DNA of 64,000 bases from Candidatus Saccharimonadota bacterium (GTDB lineage Bacteria; Patescibacteriota; Saccharimonadia; Saccharimonadales; Saccharimonadaceae), in contig JAUCSD010000001.1 in assembly GCA_030445245.1 (NCBI GenBank), positions 372,001 to 436,000 of the forward strand. The letters run 5' to 3'. Positions 34,185 through 43,335 of this stretch are shown here, piece by piece (positions within the stretch are counted from its first letter, which is position 1; every line of letters begins with the position of its first letter). Under the pieces are notes generated by a model. That model was given only the letters and a program-made list of their open reading frames with translations, did no database searches and had not been told where the DNA came from. Made by a program: the position numbers and the translations under genes.

Positions 34185-34270
34185 TGGTACGCGAGAGAGG
34201 ACTCGAACCTCCACATCCCGAAGGACACTAGCACCTGAAGCTAGCGCGTCTACCATTCCGCCACTCGCGC
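34185..34270 (-). tRNA. tRNA-Leu (anticodon CAG)
   Basis: An 86-nt cloverleaf with acceptor GCGCGAG/CTCGCGT, anticodon stem CTAGC/GCTAG with loop TTCAGGT (anticodon CAG), a variable arm with a short stem, T-arm GGTTCGAGTCC and encoded CCA. It reads CUG codons. Confidence 0.95.
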
Positions 34271-34341
34271 TCGTACTAAAACGTATTATATCATCAAGTA
34301 GTTGCTGGACACTAGTGGCATGGATACTTATTTCAATCGTG

Positions 34342-35973
34342 CTAATTGTACGGAACGTAATTTGCGCCAAGACCCATGTCGTAGTCTGCGCGAAGATGTG
34401 AGACGAGTTGACGAATATCAACCGTCTGTTTGACACCAGGATTTAAAATACCGAATGGATCAAAAATAGTCTTTATATCCTTGAAGAGCTCGAGCACCTC
34501 CGGATCAAGTGGTGCGTATGCATATCGCGCCTTTACTCGTCCTTCACCGTCCTCAGCAATCAGATGACCACCGTGAGCGTCGACAAGAACGCTATACTCA
34601 TCAAGTATCTTGAATACTTTCTGTTTATCACTTACTTTCTTCAATTCCAACGAAGGACGGGCGTAAAGGATATTCTCAAGCGCTCGTGTATGAATCGGCA
34701 TCTCGACATGATACTTAGCTGCAAGCGCGGCCACGGCAAGAGAGAACTCTTCAAATCGTCCCTTAGGAACGTAGGCACCATCAATAAGTGGCGGCGCTGA
34801 GACGTCTTTGTCTGCAGGAACGAGTGAATATGCTGAGACTTCACGCACAACCATCAGTTCGATAGCAGCTTCTCCGTCGGCACTTTCAACCTTTGCGTCG
34901 AATTTTTTAAGAAGCTTCTCCACCTTCTTTGTCTTTTTAATACGGACACGCTCATTAAAGTCATCGAATCCGATTGCAATGACAGCTTCTGGAGCGTCTG
35001 CTCCCGCCTGGTTGAAACTATATCGTTTACCCTGAGCAGCGGCTTGAGCGAAGAGCCCACCATCAAAGTATTCCAAAAAGACAGGACCAAGTACTACAAG
35101 CTCGTCTAGCGCATCGCGTGCTGCGTCTTTGCTTGAGAACGCCGCTATCGCAACGGACGTGCGTGCACTCATGAATTCACTTTTTAAGATCATCTCTGAA
35201 ATAATGCCGAGCGTTCCTTGGCTCCCGACAATAAGGGGTGTCAGGTCGAACGAACCATCTTTGTACTTTACATTAGCTACTGATGAATAACCGACATTGT
35301 CACGAACATCAGAAACGAGTTTTTCTTTGATCAGTTGCTTTTTATCTTCAATGAGATTATCAAGACTTCGATAGATCTCACCTTCAAACGTTTGCTTACC
35401 CTTACGCTTATTGAGTTCGCGCTTACTAATACGTCCTGTCTGGAGTACGTCACCGTTAGCAAGAACAACTTCAAGCTGGTGTACCCATGAGCTCATATCA
35501 CCGTGACGACCCGAAAGAGGACCACTCGCGTTGTTTGCTACCGCTCCACCGATAGTACTCGAAGCAGCAGAATGTGGAACAGCTGGTATGCCGACTCCAT
35601 GAAGAAAGAGTGCGTCATTAAGTGACTGTGCATTAGCACCAGGCTGGAGCCGTATGAGTTTTTGTTTGACATCGAATTCAAATAGACGGTTCATATGAGC
35701 CGGAAACGAAAGAATGACACCTGTACCAATAGCCGCTCCTGTTTCATCGGTACCATTACCACGAGCTGTTATTGGCAAAACATGCCCTTTTTCAGCAAGC
35801 TGCCATGCGAATCGAGCAACCTTGCGAATGTCGCTAGTAACACGTGGGTACACGACCATCTCTGGTCGCATTTCAAGCACGCTGCCATCATGACTCATTG
35901 CCGAAAGAATGGCGGGGTTAGTCGAGACTTCACCTAAAATATGCTCCTGCAAATACGATGCAACCTTGCTCAT
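34342..35973 (-). CDS. FAD-binding oxidoreductase, GlcD/D-lactate dehydrogenase-like
   Basis: This 543-residue protein has a PCMH-type FAD domain: PITARGNGTDETGAAIGTGVILSF (about 68-91), PGANAQSLNDAL, HSAASSTIGGAVANNASGPLSGRHGDM and GSQGTLGIISEMIL. The second half is the substrate/cap domain, ending with the family's DPFGILNPG. It may oxidise D-lactate or a similar 2-hydroxy acid, passing electrons to quinone; no Fe-S domain or partner gene is present. AAGGAGC precedes the ATG. Confidence 0.88.
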   Translation of the reverse strand: MSKVASYLQEHILGEVSTNPAILSAMSHDGSVLEMRPEMVVYPRVTSDIRKVARFAWQLAEKGHVLPITARGNGTDETGAAIGTGVILSFPAHMNRLFEFDVKQKLIRLQPGANAQSLNDALFLHGVGIPAVPHSAASSTIGGAVANNASGPLSGRHGDMSSWVHQLEVVLANGDVLQTGRISKRELNKRKGKQTFEGEIYRSLDNLIEDKKQLIKEKLVSDVRDNVGYSSVANVKYKDGSFDLTPLIVGSQGTLGIISEMILKSEFMSARTSVAIAAFSSKDAARDALDELVVLGPVFLEYFDGGLFAQAAAQGKRYSFNQAGADAPEAVIAIGFDDFNERVRIKKTKKVEKLLKKFDAKVESADGEAAIELMVVREVSAYSLVPADKDVSAPPLIDGAYVPKGRFEEFSLAVAALAAKYHVEMPIHTRALENILYARPSLELKKVSDKQKVFKILDEYSVLVDAHGGHLIAEDGEGRVKARYAYAPLDPEVLELFKDIKTIFDPFGILNPGVKQTVDIRQLVSHLRADYDMGLGANYVPYN

Positions 35974-36143
35974 AATCCGTGCTCCTTATAACCCCTTGTA
36001 CTCATTTTCTTTAATGATAGCACAAGCATCATGATTTTACAGCTGTATAAATTTAGGTAGCCATCGTTAGAAAAGTTGCTTTCTACAAATAAATACGGTA
36101 AATTCTTATTGTACGAGTTACATCGATCGGATTGGAGACCGAG

Positions 36144-36440
36144 ATGGGGTCAACACTCATCGAGATCGTCATCGAAGACGCTGAAGCTTGGACTGACGGC
36201 CTGCTAGACGAAGGGCTGTCGGATGAGGCCATCGTCAAAGCTATGACCGAGAAGGTCAAGATGTACAGGCCACGAACCACAATCCCCATCAAGGAGAAGA
36301 CGTGGCGTCTCAAGCGCCGCAGCACTGGCAAGGGCCATGCACCCGTCATCTTCAAGGGGGACACGCCACTCAGGACAATGGTCGTCTCCAGCGGCAAACG
36401 CGGGAATGACGAGTTCATGATTCTCAGAGTCTGGCACTGA
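36144..36440 (+). CDS. 98-residue protein, GC-rich solitary gene
   Basis: An acidic N-terminus (IEIVIEDAEAWTDGLLDEGLSDEAIVKAM) is followed by a basic beta-rich C-terminus (KEKTWRLKRRSTGKGHAPVIFKG). No family is recognised. ATG 36144 has GGAG at 6 nt; an in-frame TTG at 36132 is less likely. The gene is GC-richer than its surroundings and ends in a hairpin after the stop. Confidence 0.6.
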   Translation: MGSTLIEIVIEDAEAWTDGLLDEGLSDEAIVKAMTEKVKMYRPRTTIPIKEKTWRLKRRSTGKGHAPVIFKGDTPLRTMVVSSGKRGNDEFMILRVWH

Positions 36441-36459
36441 CAGGAGGCCACGTACGCAT

Positions 36460-36496
36460 GTCTGGCGTCCTAGGTAGATAACCTGGGACGCCAGAC
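36460..36496 (+). terminator. hairpin after the 36144 gene
   Basis: GTCTGGCGTCC pairs with GGACGCCAGAC and an inner AGGT/ACCT extends the stem; it starts 19 nt after the stop. No immediate U-tract. The gap 36497-36644 shows nothing else. Confidence 0.6.
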
Positions 36497-36644
36497 GGGA
36501 ATCTACGTATCGCTCAGGGTCTATTTTTACACACAGAAATATATGCTCAAACAAAAGTAACAATATCCGTATTGCAAGCTAGAAGTCTTTTGTCCTTTAT
36601 TTTTCCGCTGTTATTTGATAAAGTAATAAAGCTACACAAAATTT

Positions 36645-36729
36645 GCGCGAGTGGTGGAATTGGTAGACACGCTAGCCTTAGGAGCTAGTGCTTTCGGGCG
36701 TGGAGGTTCAAGTCCTCTCTCGCGTACCA
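36645..36729 (+). tRNA. tRNA-Leu (anticodon TAG)
   Basis: An 85-nt tRNA with acceptor GCGCGAG/CTCGCGT, anticodon loop CTTAGGA (anticodon UAG), variable arm, T-arm GGTTCAAGTCC and encoded CCA. It reads CUA and is very similar to the CAG tRNA at 34185 but in opposite orientation. Confidence 0.96.
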
Positions 36730-36768
36730 AATAGAAAAGACAGATCGGCTGGTCTGTCTTTTCTATTT
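36729..36768 (+). terminator. terminator of tRNA-Leu(TAG)
   Basis: A perfect 16-bp stem starting at the terminal A of CCA (36729-36744 with 36753-36768), rich in A-T at the base. Confidence 0.85.
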
Positions 36769-36789
36769 GGTATAAATGGGAAGACGTGC

Positions 36790-36860
36790 TATAGTACATA
36801 CATAACATGTCCTACGTTATGACCGCATTTCCTCAAAGAGCAATCTTTGGGGATTTTGCT
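36790..36860 (+). ncRNA. candidate short RNA
   Basis: Extended -10 TGCTATAGT (TATAGT 36790-36795) is followed by hairpin CATAAC/GTTATG, then CCTCAAAGA-GCAA-TCTTTGGGG with ATTTTGC, a terminator-like hairpin with a GNRA loop. A 22-codon ORF (36807-36875) crosses the second hairpin, so a peptide reading is possible. The rest of 36861-36949 holds nothing clear. Confidence 0.3.
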
Positions 36861-36949
36861 TATCCAATTAAATAAATGTCCATTATTCTGAGTATAAAAA
36901 ATACCCATAAGATTTCTCTCAAAGGCTCGCCATTATAGTTCTATGCTAA

Positions 36950-36987
36950 GGGCGAACCTGGATTCTATTTCACAATCCAGGCTGCCC
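36950..36987 (-). terminator. hairpin after the 37001 gene
   Basis: GGGC and CCTGGATT pair with AATCCAGG and GCCC around a 9-nt loop, 13 nt after the stop; no U-tract. Confidence 0.6.
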
Positions 36988-37000
36988 ATCGCACCAATCC

Positions 37001-37939
37001 TTACTCCACGGTGTATCCCATGAGACCCAGCATCTGGACACGCGCCTTGCGCCACCAGATATGCTTCTCAACGACCTGCGTGTGACCGCCTTGGACGCTC
37101 ATCGTGCCGATGAGCGATGCTCCGCACAGCTCACGCACGTCGTTGAACGCTGCGGGGCCGTCGATGACCTCGTCATGGTCGCACATCATGTAGGCAGTTT
37201 CCATGTCGGTGATCTTCTCGAGTTCGGGCAGGTTGATGATCGCCACGACCTGCTCAACCAAAGCGGAGAGCGTCAGACGCCACATCGCTTCCATGTGCAG
37301 GGTCAACTGGTTCTCGTCGGCCTGGTCCTCTTCGATCAGCCTCATCTTCTTGAACACGGCGCTCATGATGGGCGCCGAGAGCAGGTTGAACAGAGGACCG
37401 ACGTGGACGTGCTTCACGATCCATCGAAGCCAAGCGTGCGGCAACTGCAGCAGTCGTCGCCCACTGAGCGGCATGTCGCTGAGGAGTGCCTTGAGGACAG
37501 GGGTATATCCGCGACGAGGGCGAGAGCAGCGGCCCTTTGTGGGTCGCTGCAGTCCGGCCTGCGTGCGGATATGCGCGTGGAGCCGAAGCGCCGTCCCTCC
37601 TCCGAGAGACTGGCCGTCGAGGATGATGGTGTCGTACTTGTCCCTCATACTGAGGGCGTAGTCGTATGCCACAAGCATCGCTTGATCCGCATCGTACCGC
37701 TTCTTCGGGTGGCGGACGGCGCAAACGGCGCCCACCTGCTGAAGAACAGGGATCTGGCGTGCGGACTGAATCATGACGTCATTGAAGGCGCCTGTCCACA
37801 TGAACACGAGTGTTCGTCCGTCACCGCCAGTCGCGGGGTAATGATGCAGAGTGGGCTTGGTCTCCCACCTACTGCGCCAAATACGTCCATTGAGCCAGAG
37901 AAGGAGAACAACGAGCGCTGCGGCCAGTACATAATACAC
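37001..37939 (-). CDS. membrane-anchored alpha/beta-hydrolase-like protein, GC-rich solitary gene
   Basis: This 312-residue protein has one N-terminal transmembrane helix (about 2-15), then an alpha/beta hydrolase core: oxyanion strand region TLVFMWTGAFNDV, the nucleophile elbow GQSLGGG with Ser at about 110, a likely acid Asp in MCDHDEVIDG and His in VQGGHTQVVE. The substrate is unknown. GTG 37939 is preceded by GGAGGTGATC, a near-perfect ribosome site, and by TTGACT-17-TATAGT (extended). Strong GC bias separates it from rsmD. It is the largest of the solitary GC-rich genes. Confidence 0.75.
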   Translation of the reverse strand: MYYVLAAALVVLLLWLNGRIWRSRWETKPTLHHYPATGGDGRTLVFMWTGAFNDVMIQSARQIPVLQQVGAVCAVRHPKKRYDADQAMLVAYDYALSMRDKYDTIILDGQSLGGGTALRLHAHIRTQAGLQRPTKGRCSRPRRGYTPVLKALLSDMPLSGRRLLQLPHAWLRWIVKHVHVGPLFNLLSAPIMSAVFKKMRLIEEDQADENQLTLHMEAMWRLTLSALVEQVVAIINLPELEKITDMETAYMMCDHDEVIDGPAAFNDVRELCGASLIGTMSVQGGHTQVVEKHIWWRKARVQMLGLMGYTVE

Positions 37940-38120
37940 CTGCGATCACCTCCAGGTGATACATCGAATTGGATAGGTTCGGATAGGTGCTTGTAAACTA
38001 TAGCATTATTTTAGTTAATAGTCAAGTTATTTTTACTATACTACCTCTGTAGATCGCAAGTTATGTACCGTAGTGACGTCGCTTGGTTTTAATTAAATTC
38101 AGACAAACAAAAAAACGCTT

Positions 38121-38666
38121 TTAAGCGTCTTCACGGCGGTAGAAGGTGAGATATGCATTTCCATAACTACGATTGTCCACCACAACAACTCCCGTTTTGG
38201 TCGGTATCTCACCCCTACCTGGATGTGATAATACCATAAGAGCATTAGGTTTTAATAGTCCAAAAAGTTGACTGACTGTGGAAAACTGAGTATCACCGTA
38301 CGGTGGATCGGCGAATATAAGATCATATAGACCGTCATCTCTTGTGGTCAGCCAGTTCTCTACGTTCGTTCGCGCAATTACAACTCGATTTTCAACATTG
38401 AGTGTCGTAACGTTCTTTGCAAGAACTTGTTGCGCCGTACGATCTCGTTCGACAAAGGTCACATCATGAGCACCACGGCTCAGCGCCTCGAGACCAATAG
38501 CACCAGTACCGGCAAAGACATCAAGTACCTTAGCGCCTTCGATATGATGGGCGATGCTGTTAAATAAGGCGTTCCTCGCTCGTTCGCTCATAGGATGTGT
38601 CTTATCCGTATCAGGAGCTTCTATTTTCCTGCCACCAAATTCACCGCTAATGATTCGGATGTTCAT
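38121..38666 (-). CDS. rsmD: 16S rRNA m2G966 methyltransferase RsmD
   Basis: This 181-residue AdoMet enzyme starts MNIRIISGEFGGRKI; AdoMet motif I is VLDVFAGTGAIGLEALSRGA and the catalytic NPPY-type motif reads DLIFADPPYG. It methylates the 2-amino group of G966 in 16S rRNA in other bacteria. ATG 38666 overlaps the upstream gene's stop (ATGA), implying translational coupling. A GACGCTT/AAGCGT terminator overlaps its 3' end near 38110-38130. Confidence 0.94.
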   Translation of the reverse strand: MNIRIISGEFGGRKIEAPDTDKTHPMSERARNALFNSIAHHIEGAKVLDVFAGTGAIGLEALSRGAHDVTFVERDRTAQQVLAKNVTTLNVENRVVIARTNVENWLTTRDDGLYDLIFADPPYGDTQFSTVSQLFGLLKPNALMVLSHPGRGEIPTKTGVVVVDNRSYGNAYLTFYRREDA

Positions 38667-39478
38667 ACAGGCTCTTTTGCCATAACGACCGCCTGATACC
38701 AAGCAAGTGTCACCGCCCTAATAATATCCGGGATGAGCTCAGCTCTTGTCTCACGGGCAAGTTCTCGGGTCCAACCTAGCTTCGTAAACTGCTCGTACAT
38801 GTTCATATCAGCAATGTGATGTAGTGTTTCAATATAGACAGCCTCAAAACCATCGCGCGCAACATGAGCAAGGTCCTCACTCGTTGGGGCACTCGACTCA
38901 AACCTCAAAGGAGCGATACATGTCGCAACGCCAAGCTCAAATGCAAGATGGGTTGTCATGACACCCTTAGCACCCCAATATTCCCAGTTATTGCTAAATT
39001 GTTGTCGTCTGTTTTCACCAGGAAGAATTATTTTATCTTTTTTGGTAATACGCGTATCAAGACCTTCGCCTCCACGAAGCTCTTCGAGTTTCTCTTCAAG
39101 TGGATAGTGGTGGGCTGGCGTGAGACCGTCAACAATAGCATGGGCAACCCAGGCCATCTCAAAGGCGGCACGCTCATGATTTTTTGTCCTGAATGATTCA
39201 GCAAGATTAAAGATGTGATCATTAATCATATCAATGATTGCACGATCATCAGGATTTCGTGGATCAATATAATGCCAAGGCTCGTCCCTGCCTGGGCTTT
39301 TTCGCTTAATACCATCAGGACCGTTCAAGCCTTCAAAATGAAGTACTTCATGGATACTGGGTATTACAAAGCTCTTTGGCACATGACTTTCAATATGACG
39401 GTGAGCGACACGGTCAATTTTTTGGTGCACACCCATCATGCGACCTGATTTTGTACGAAATGTTGTTCCAGAATACAT
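38663..39478 (-). CDS. zinc-dependent phospholipase C / S1-P1-like fold protein
   Basis: This 271-residue protein contains the spaced ligands of the Zn-PLC/S1 nuclease fold: HRHIE (about 27-31), SFVIPSIHEVLHFEG, EPWHYIDP (about 66-73) and AWVAHAIVDGLTPAHHYPLEE (about 109-129). No signal peptide is seen, unusual for a fold that is normally secreted, so it probably works inside the cell on an unknown phosphodiester. It is the third gene of pgm-recG-this-rsmD, coupled to rsmD by an ATGA overlap. Confidence 0.6.
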   Translation of the reverse strand: MYSGTTFRTKSGRMMGVHQKIDRVAHRHIESHVPKSFVIPSIHEVLHFEGLNGPDGIKRKSPGRDEPWHYIDPRNPDDRAIIDMINDHIFNLAESFRTKNHERAAFEMAWVAHAIVDGLTPAHHYPLEEKLEELRGGEGLDTRITKKDKIILPGENRRQQFSNNWEYWGAKGVMTTHLAFELGVATCIAPLRFESSAPTSEDLAHVARDGFEAVYIETLHHIADMNMYEQFTKLGWTRELARETRAELIPDIIRAVTLAWYQAVVMAKEPV

Positions 39479-39480
39479 AG

Positions 39481-41511
39481 TTAATTTAACGTGGTTAGCC
39501 GTTGATATTGTTCCACCTGTCCAGCTAATTGTTTATATTGTAACAGATCATCACCACGCGAAACGAACAATTTAGCTTCTTTTTGCGCCCGAGCGATCAG
39601 TTTTGTGTCCGATAACGTCGCTATCTGCAAGTTGAGCGCGCCGTGTTGGGCACGACCGTAAATTTCACCAGGGCCACGCATCTTAAGGTCAACCTCGGCT
39701 AAATAGAAGCCGTCGTTCGATTTTTCAATCTCCTTAAGACGTGGACTCGGCTTACTGCTGCCGGAAGTAATGAGATAGCAGTAACTCTGATGTGTCGAGC
39801 GCCCGACACGGCCACGCAGCTGGTGCAGCTGGCTCAAACCGAACCTGTCGGCATCTTCGATGAGCATGACCGTCGCGTTTGGAACGTCAACCCCCACCTC
39901 GACGACTGTCGTACTTACAAGAATATCAAGTTCATTCTTCGCGAATTGAGTCATAACGGCATCTTTTTCTTCGGATTTGAGCTTGCCGTGGAGTAGGCCA
40001 ATGCGTCGATGCTTGAAGATTGAGTTTTGCAGTTTTTTATATTCCGCGGTCACACTCTTAATCTCATTGTCCGCATTCTCATCGATGAGGCTGCAGATGA
40101 CATAACATTGTCGTCCCTGCTTTAATTCGGCGTCTACAAGCTCATACAATTGGGCTTGGCTATTCGGTGACCAGATCTTAGTCTTTATAGGCAAACGGCC
40201 CTTTGGCAATTCATCTAGAATGCTTACATCAAGCTCACCGTATACCGTCAGTGCCAAACTACGAGGAATAGGTGTTGCTGTCATAGCAAGCAGATGAGGC
40301 ATGTGTTTGGACTTGCCGAGCAATTGCTGGCGTTGCTTAACTCCGAAACGATGTTGTTCGTCGATTACTACAAAGCCAAGTTTATGAAACTTAACCATAT
40401 CTTGAATGAGTGCGTGCGTACCTACGACCACATCAACAGAACCATTATATATTTGCTCGTATAGTGTCTTACGGGCTGTTCCCTTAACGCTACCTGTGAG
40501 CAACCCGACTGTTACACCAAATGGTGTTAGGAGGGTCGCCAACGTTTCGGCATGTTGTGAAGCCAAGATCTCAGTTGGCGCCATCAAAGCCGTTTGAAAT
40601 CCCGAATGAGCAGCCTGCCGGGCAGCGAGTCCCGCGACGACCGTTTTACCGGAGCCGACATCACCTTGCAGCAATCGATTCATTGGCGTCTTGCGTTCAA
40701 AGTCTTGAATGATATCCCATGCCGCCCGACGCTGAGCTCCCGTTAAATCAAACGGCAACAGCTTCACAAAATCCGCCACGATCGTTTGCTCAAAGGGGAT
40801 ATGCCAGCCGGTTAGCTTGGCATTTTCTTGGCGGTTAAGTTGACTCGCTAGGAGTAGCTGAAACAGTTCCTCAAATGCAAGTCGTTCTCGTCCCCGGGCA
40901 ATATCTTCACTTGTTTTTGGAAAATGCATACCGAGGACGGCATCTGCACGGGAAAGAAGCTTCTCGTTTTTGACAATTTCCGCAGGCAGGGTTTCGGGCA
41001 GCATCGTAATAAGCGGACGAAGTTCAGACAGAATCTTACGTACGACCTGACTCTTGAGACCCTTGATTGCCCGATAGACCGGTAGCAGCCGATCGGTCTG
41101 CACCGGCATATCACTTACCTTTTCAGCACTTGGATTGGTTAGTTGGTATTTATTATAGTTAAATTCGAATTCGCCAGAGAAATAGAACTCTTCACCGCTT
41201 TTTAGCTGTGTTTCACGGTACGGCTGATTGAACCACACAGCTTGGAGCTTACCGCTGTCATCGGCGAGTGTAGCCGTGGTAATACGTAGCCCGCGTCGTA
41301 CCGGACGCGTCTCGATCTTCTCGCAGCGTGCTTTAATCGTCATTTTGCCCGGATGGATATCGGCAATCGCAACCACCTCCGAAAAGTCTTCATGAGCACG
41401 AGGCAGAAAATCAATAAGCTCACCGACCGTATGGAGCCCCGCCAAAGCAAATTGCTCGCCAGTCTTAGCGCCGACACCTTTTACTTTTTCAAGCGGTGAA
41501 ATCAGATTCAT
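39481..41511 (-). CDS. recG: ATP-dependent DNA helicase RecG
   Basis: This 676-residue fork-reversal helicase has an N-terminal wedge/OB domain, Walker A GDVGSGKTVVAG (about 276), DEQHRFGVKQR (motif II), ATPIPRSLA (III) and a C-terminal helicase half with VVEVGVDVPNATVM and QLHQLRGRVGRS. Length is normal. It starts 6 bp after pgm and is 2 bp from the next gene, within one operon. Confidence 0.97.
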   Translation of the reverse strand: MNLISPLEKVKGVGAKTGEQFALAGLHTVGELIDFLPRAHEDFSEVVAIADIHPGKMTIKARCEKIETRPVRRGLRITTATLADDSGKLQAVWFNQPYRETQLKSGEEFYFSGEFEFNYNKYQLTNPSAEKVSDMPVQTDRLLPVYRAIKGLKSQVVRKILSELRPLITMLPETLPAEIVKNEKLLSRADAVLGMHFPKTSEDIARGRERLAFEELFQLLLASQLNRQENAKLTGWHIPFEQTIVADFVKLLPFDLTGAQRRAAWDIIQDFERKTPMNRLLQGDVGSGKTVVAGLAARQAAHSGFQTALMAPTEILASQHAETLATLLTPFGVTVGLLTGSVKGTARKTLYEQIYNGSVDVVVGTHALIQDMVKFHKLGFVVIDEQHRFGVKQRQQLLGKSKHMPHLLAMTATPIPRSLALTVYGELDVSILDELPKGRLPIKTKIWSPNSQAQLYELVDAELKQGRQCYVICSLIDENADNEIKSVTAEYKKLQNSIFKHRRIGLLHGKLKSEEKDAVMTQFAKNELDILVSTTVVEVGVDVPNATVMLIEDADRFGLSQLHQLRGRVGRSTHQSYCYLITSGSSKPSPRLKEIEKSNDGFYLAEVDLKMRGPGEIYGRAQHGALNLQIATLSDTKLIARAQKEAKLFVSRGDDLLQYKQLAGQVEQYQRLTTLN

Positions 41512-41517
41512 ACAGTT

Positions 41518-43296
41518 CTATTTTAACAGCATACTCTCGAGCGTCTTCGAAAGAGCGACGAGTTGCGTCTCAACGTCGGCATATTGCTGACGAATATTGT
41601 CTGTCTTTACGACAGTTTCAAACCACTGGATATAGAACTTTAGCTTAGGTTCCGTACCACTTGGTCGGATTGTGAGTTGCCGACGTGAATCGCCATCAAA
41701 CTCAAGCATGATCACGTTACCTTTAGCGCAGTCAATTGGCGTCACGTCACCTGTTGAGAGGTCGCGACGTTCAAGAACCTGATAATCAAGAATGGCAGTA
41801 ACGACGTGTTCACCAACACGTTTGGGTGGCGTCGTGCGCAGTTCGTTCATAACCGCTTGCATAGCGCTAAAGCCACGTGCACCCGTAAAATAGACGTTGT
41901 CGAGTCGTTCTACATATAAGCCATGTTGAATATAGAGTTCAAGAAGTCGATCATACAGTGTCTTACCCTGTACCTTCAGCTCGGCGGCATACTCAGCAAG
42001 CGGCAGAGCACCAGTCGCACCGTCTTTATCGCGAGCATAATCACCCTTAAGCAGGCCGAAACTCTCTTCACTGCCGGTCACGAAGATCTCGTCTGTGTTT
42101 TCCTTTTTTAATATCAACTCACCAATGTATTTGAAGCCTACGAGCATATTTGTATACATCGTCACATTGTAAAAATGAGCGAGAGCACCGAGCATATTAG
42201 TCGTAACGATCGTTTTTGCGATATAGTGACGTGGTGTCAGAATTCCTTTTGCCTGAAGCTTCATAAGTGAATAATCAGTCGCAAGAACCGCAGCCTGGTT
42301 TCCGCTAAGATAAACAACTTCGTCGCCTTGACGTACCATAACGCCAACGCGATCTGCGTCAGGATCATTAGTGATGGCAATATCTGCTCCTTCACTCAAT
42401 AATTGGGCTACGGCTAACGCATTGGCTTTTTTCTCTTCTGGATTTGGCTTACCACCTTCAACAGTCGGAAAGTTCCCGTCCGGAACCATCTGTGGCTCGA
42501 CGAGGGAGATGTTCTTAAAGCCTGCAGCGCGAAGACTTGGCAATACATTTGTCTGCCCTGCACCATGCAGGGGTGAATACACGATACTAAGATCACGTTC
42601 AGTGCCTTCGGCCTGATCAACGATAGCCGCGATATAACTATCATCTACTTCCTTGCCGAGGACTACGATTTGTCCGTTATTTATAGCCTGATCATAGTCC
42701 ACCACCTCAATTTCGGTAATTTCCGCAGCAACAGCCAAAACACCCTTATCGTGCGGCGCAACAAGCTGGGCGCCATCAGACCAATAGGCCTTAAAACCAT
42801 TGTCTACTGGTGGATTATGGCTGGCGCTGATAACGATACCGGCAGCTGCACCAAGATGACGAACAGCGAAACTAAGTTCGGGGGTTGAGCGAAAATCGTC
42901 AAATATGTATGTCTTAAAGCCCGTGGCAGCACAAACTTGGGCAGTATATTTACTCAGTTCCGGTGAGCTCAATCGAGTATCGCAGGCGATAACAATCCCT
43001 TTTCCAGGTGCAGACTCATCAAACGATCGTGCATAGTCACACAAGGATTTAGCAGATTCACCGATAGTGACACGATTAATTCGATTCGAACCGATACCTG
43101 TCGTTCCACGGCGGCCTGCTGTTCCAAACTCGATTACCTTGAAGAAAGCATCTTCAAGTTCCTGCCATTTTTCAGCTTCAATCATAGAAACTAACTCATC
43201 ACGATACTGCGCGTACTTAGATTCGTTAAGCCATGACGTGACATTTTTTACGGCTTCCACCGATAAGTGATTTGATAAAGATTCAGTAAAAGGCAT
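41518..43296 (-). CDS. pgm: phosphoglucomutase/phosphomannomutase
   Basis: This 592-residue alpha-D-phosphohexomutase interconverts hexose 1- and 6-phosphates. The phosphoserine loop is VISASHNPPVDNGFKAYW, the metal loop DPDADRVG, the sugar-binding loop GSEESFGLL and the phosphate-binding loop RPSGTEPKLKFYI. The length matches the long PgcA type. TATAAT (near 43328) and GGGGAG precede the ATG. It heads the operon with recG, the PLC-like gene and rsmD. Confidence 0.96.
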   Translation of the reverse strand: MPFTESLSNHLSVEAVKNVTSWLNESKYAQYRDELVSMIEAEKWQELEDAFFKVIEFGTAGRRGTTGIGSNRINRVTIGESAKSLCDYARSFDESAPGKGIVIACDTRLSSPELSKYTAQVCAATGFKTYIFDDFRSTPELSFAVRHLGAAAGIVISASHNPPVDNGFKAYWSDGAQLVAPHDKGVLAVAAEITEIEVVDYDQAINNGQIVVLGKEVDDSYIAAIVDQAEGTERDLSIVYSPLHGAGQTNVLPSLRAAGFKNISLVEPQMVPDGNFPTVEGGKPNPEEKKANALAVAQLLSEGADIAITNDPDADRVGVMVRQGDEVVYLSGNQAAVLATDYSLMKLQAKGILTPRHYIAKTIVTTNMLGALAHFYNVTMYTNMLVGFKYIGELILKKENTDEIFVTGSEESFGLLKGDYARDKDGATGALPLAEYAAELKVQGKTLYDRLLELYIQHGLYVERLDNVYFTGARGFSAMQAVMNELRTTPPKRVGEHVVTAILDYQVLERRDLSTGDVTPIDCAKGNVIMLEFDGDSRRQLTIRPSGTEPKLKFYIQWFETVVKTDNIRQQYADVETQLVALSKTLESMLLK

Positions 43297-43335
43297 ACGC
43301 TCCCCTTCATTAGTTGGAGTCTTTATTATACCACC

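Noticed and set aside
34185-36729. Two near-identical inverted tRNA-Leu genes as ends of a mobile element
   Set aside because: They are different isoacceptors (CAG and TAG) with complete cloverleafs, and the DNA between them holds an ordinary oxidoreductase gene without an integrase.
37061-37996. 311-codon plus-strand ORF opposite the 37001 hydrolase gene
   Set aside because: It is an antisense shadow of GC-rich coding sequence; it lacks a ribosome site, while the minus-strand frame has a hydrolase motif, a strong Shine-Dalgarno and a promoter.
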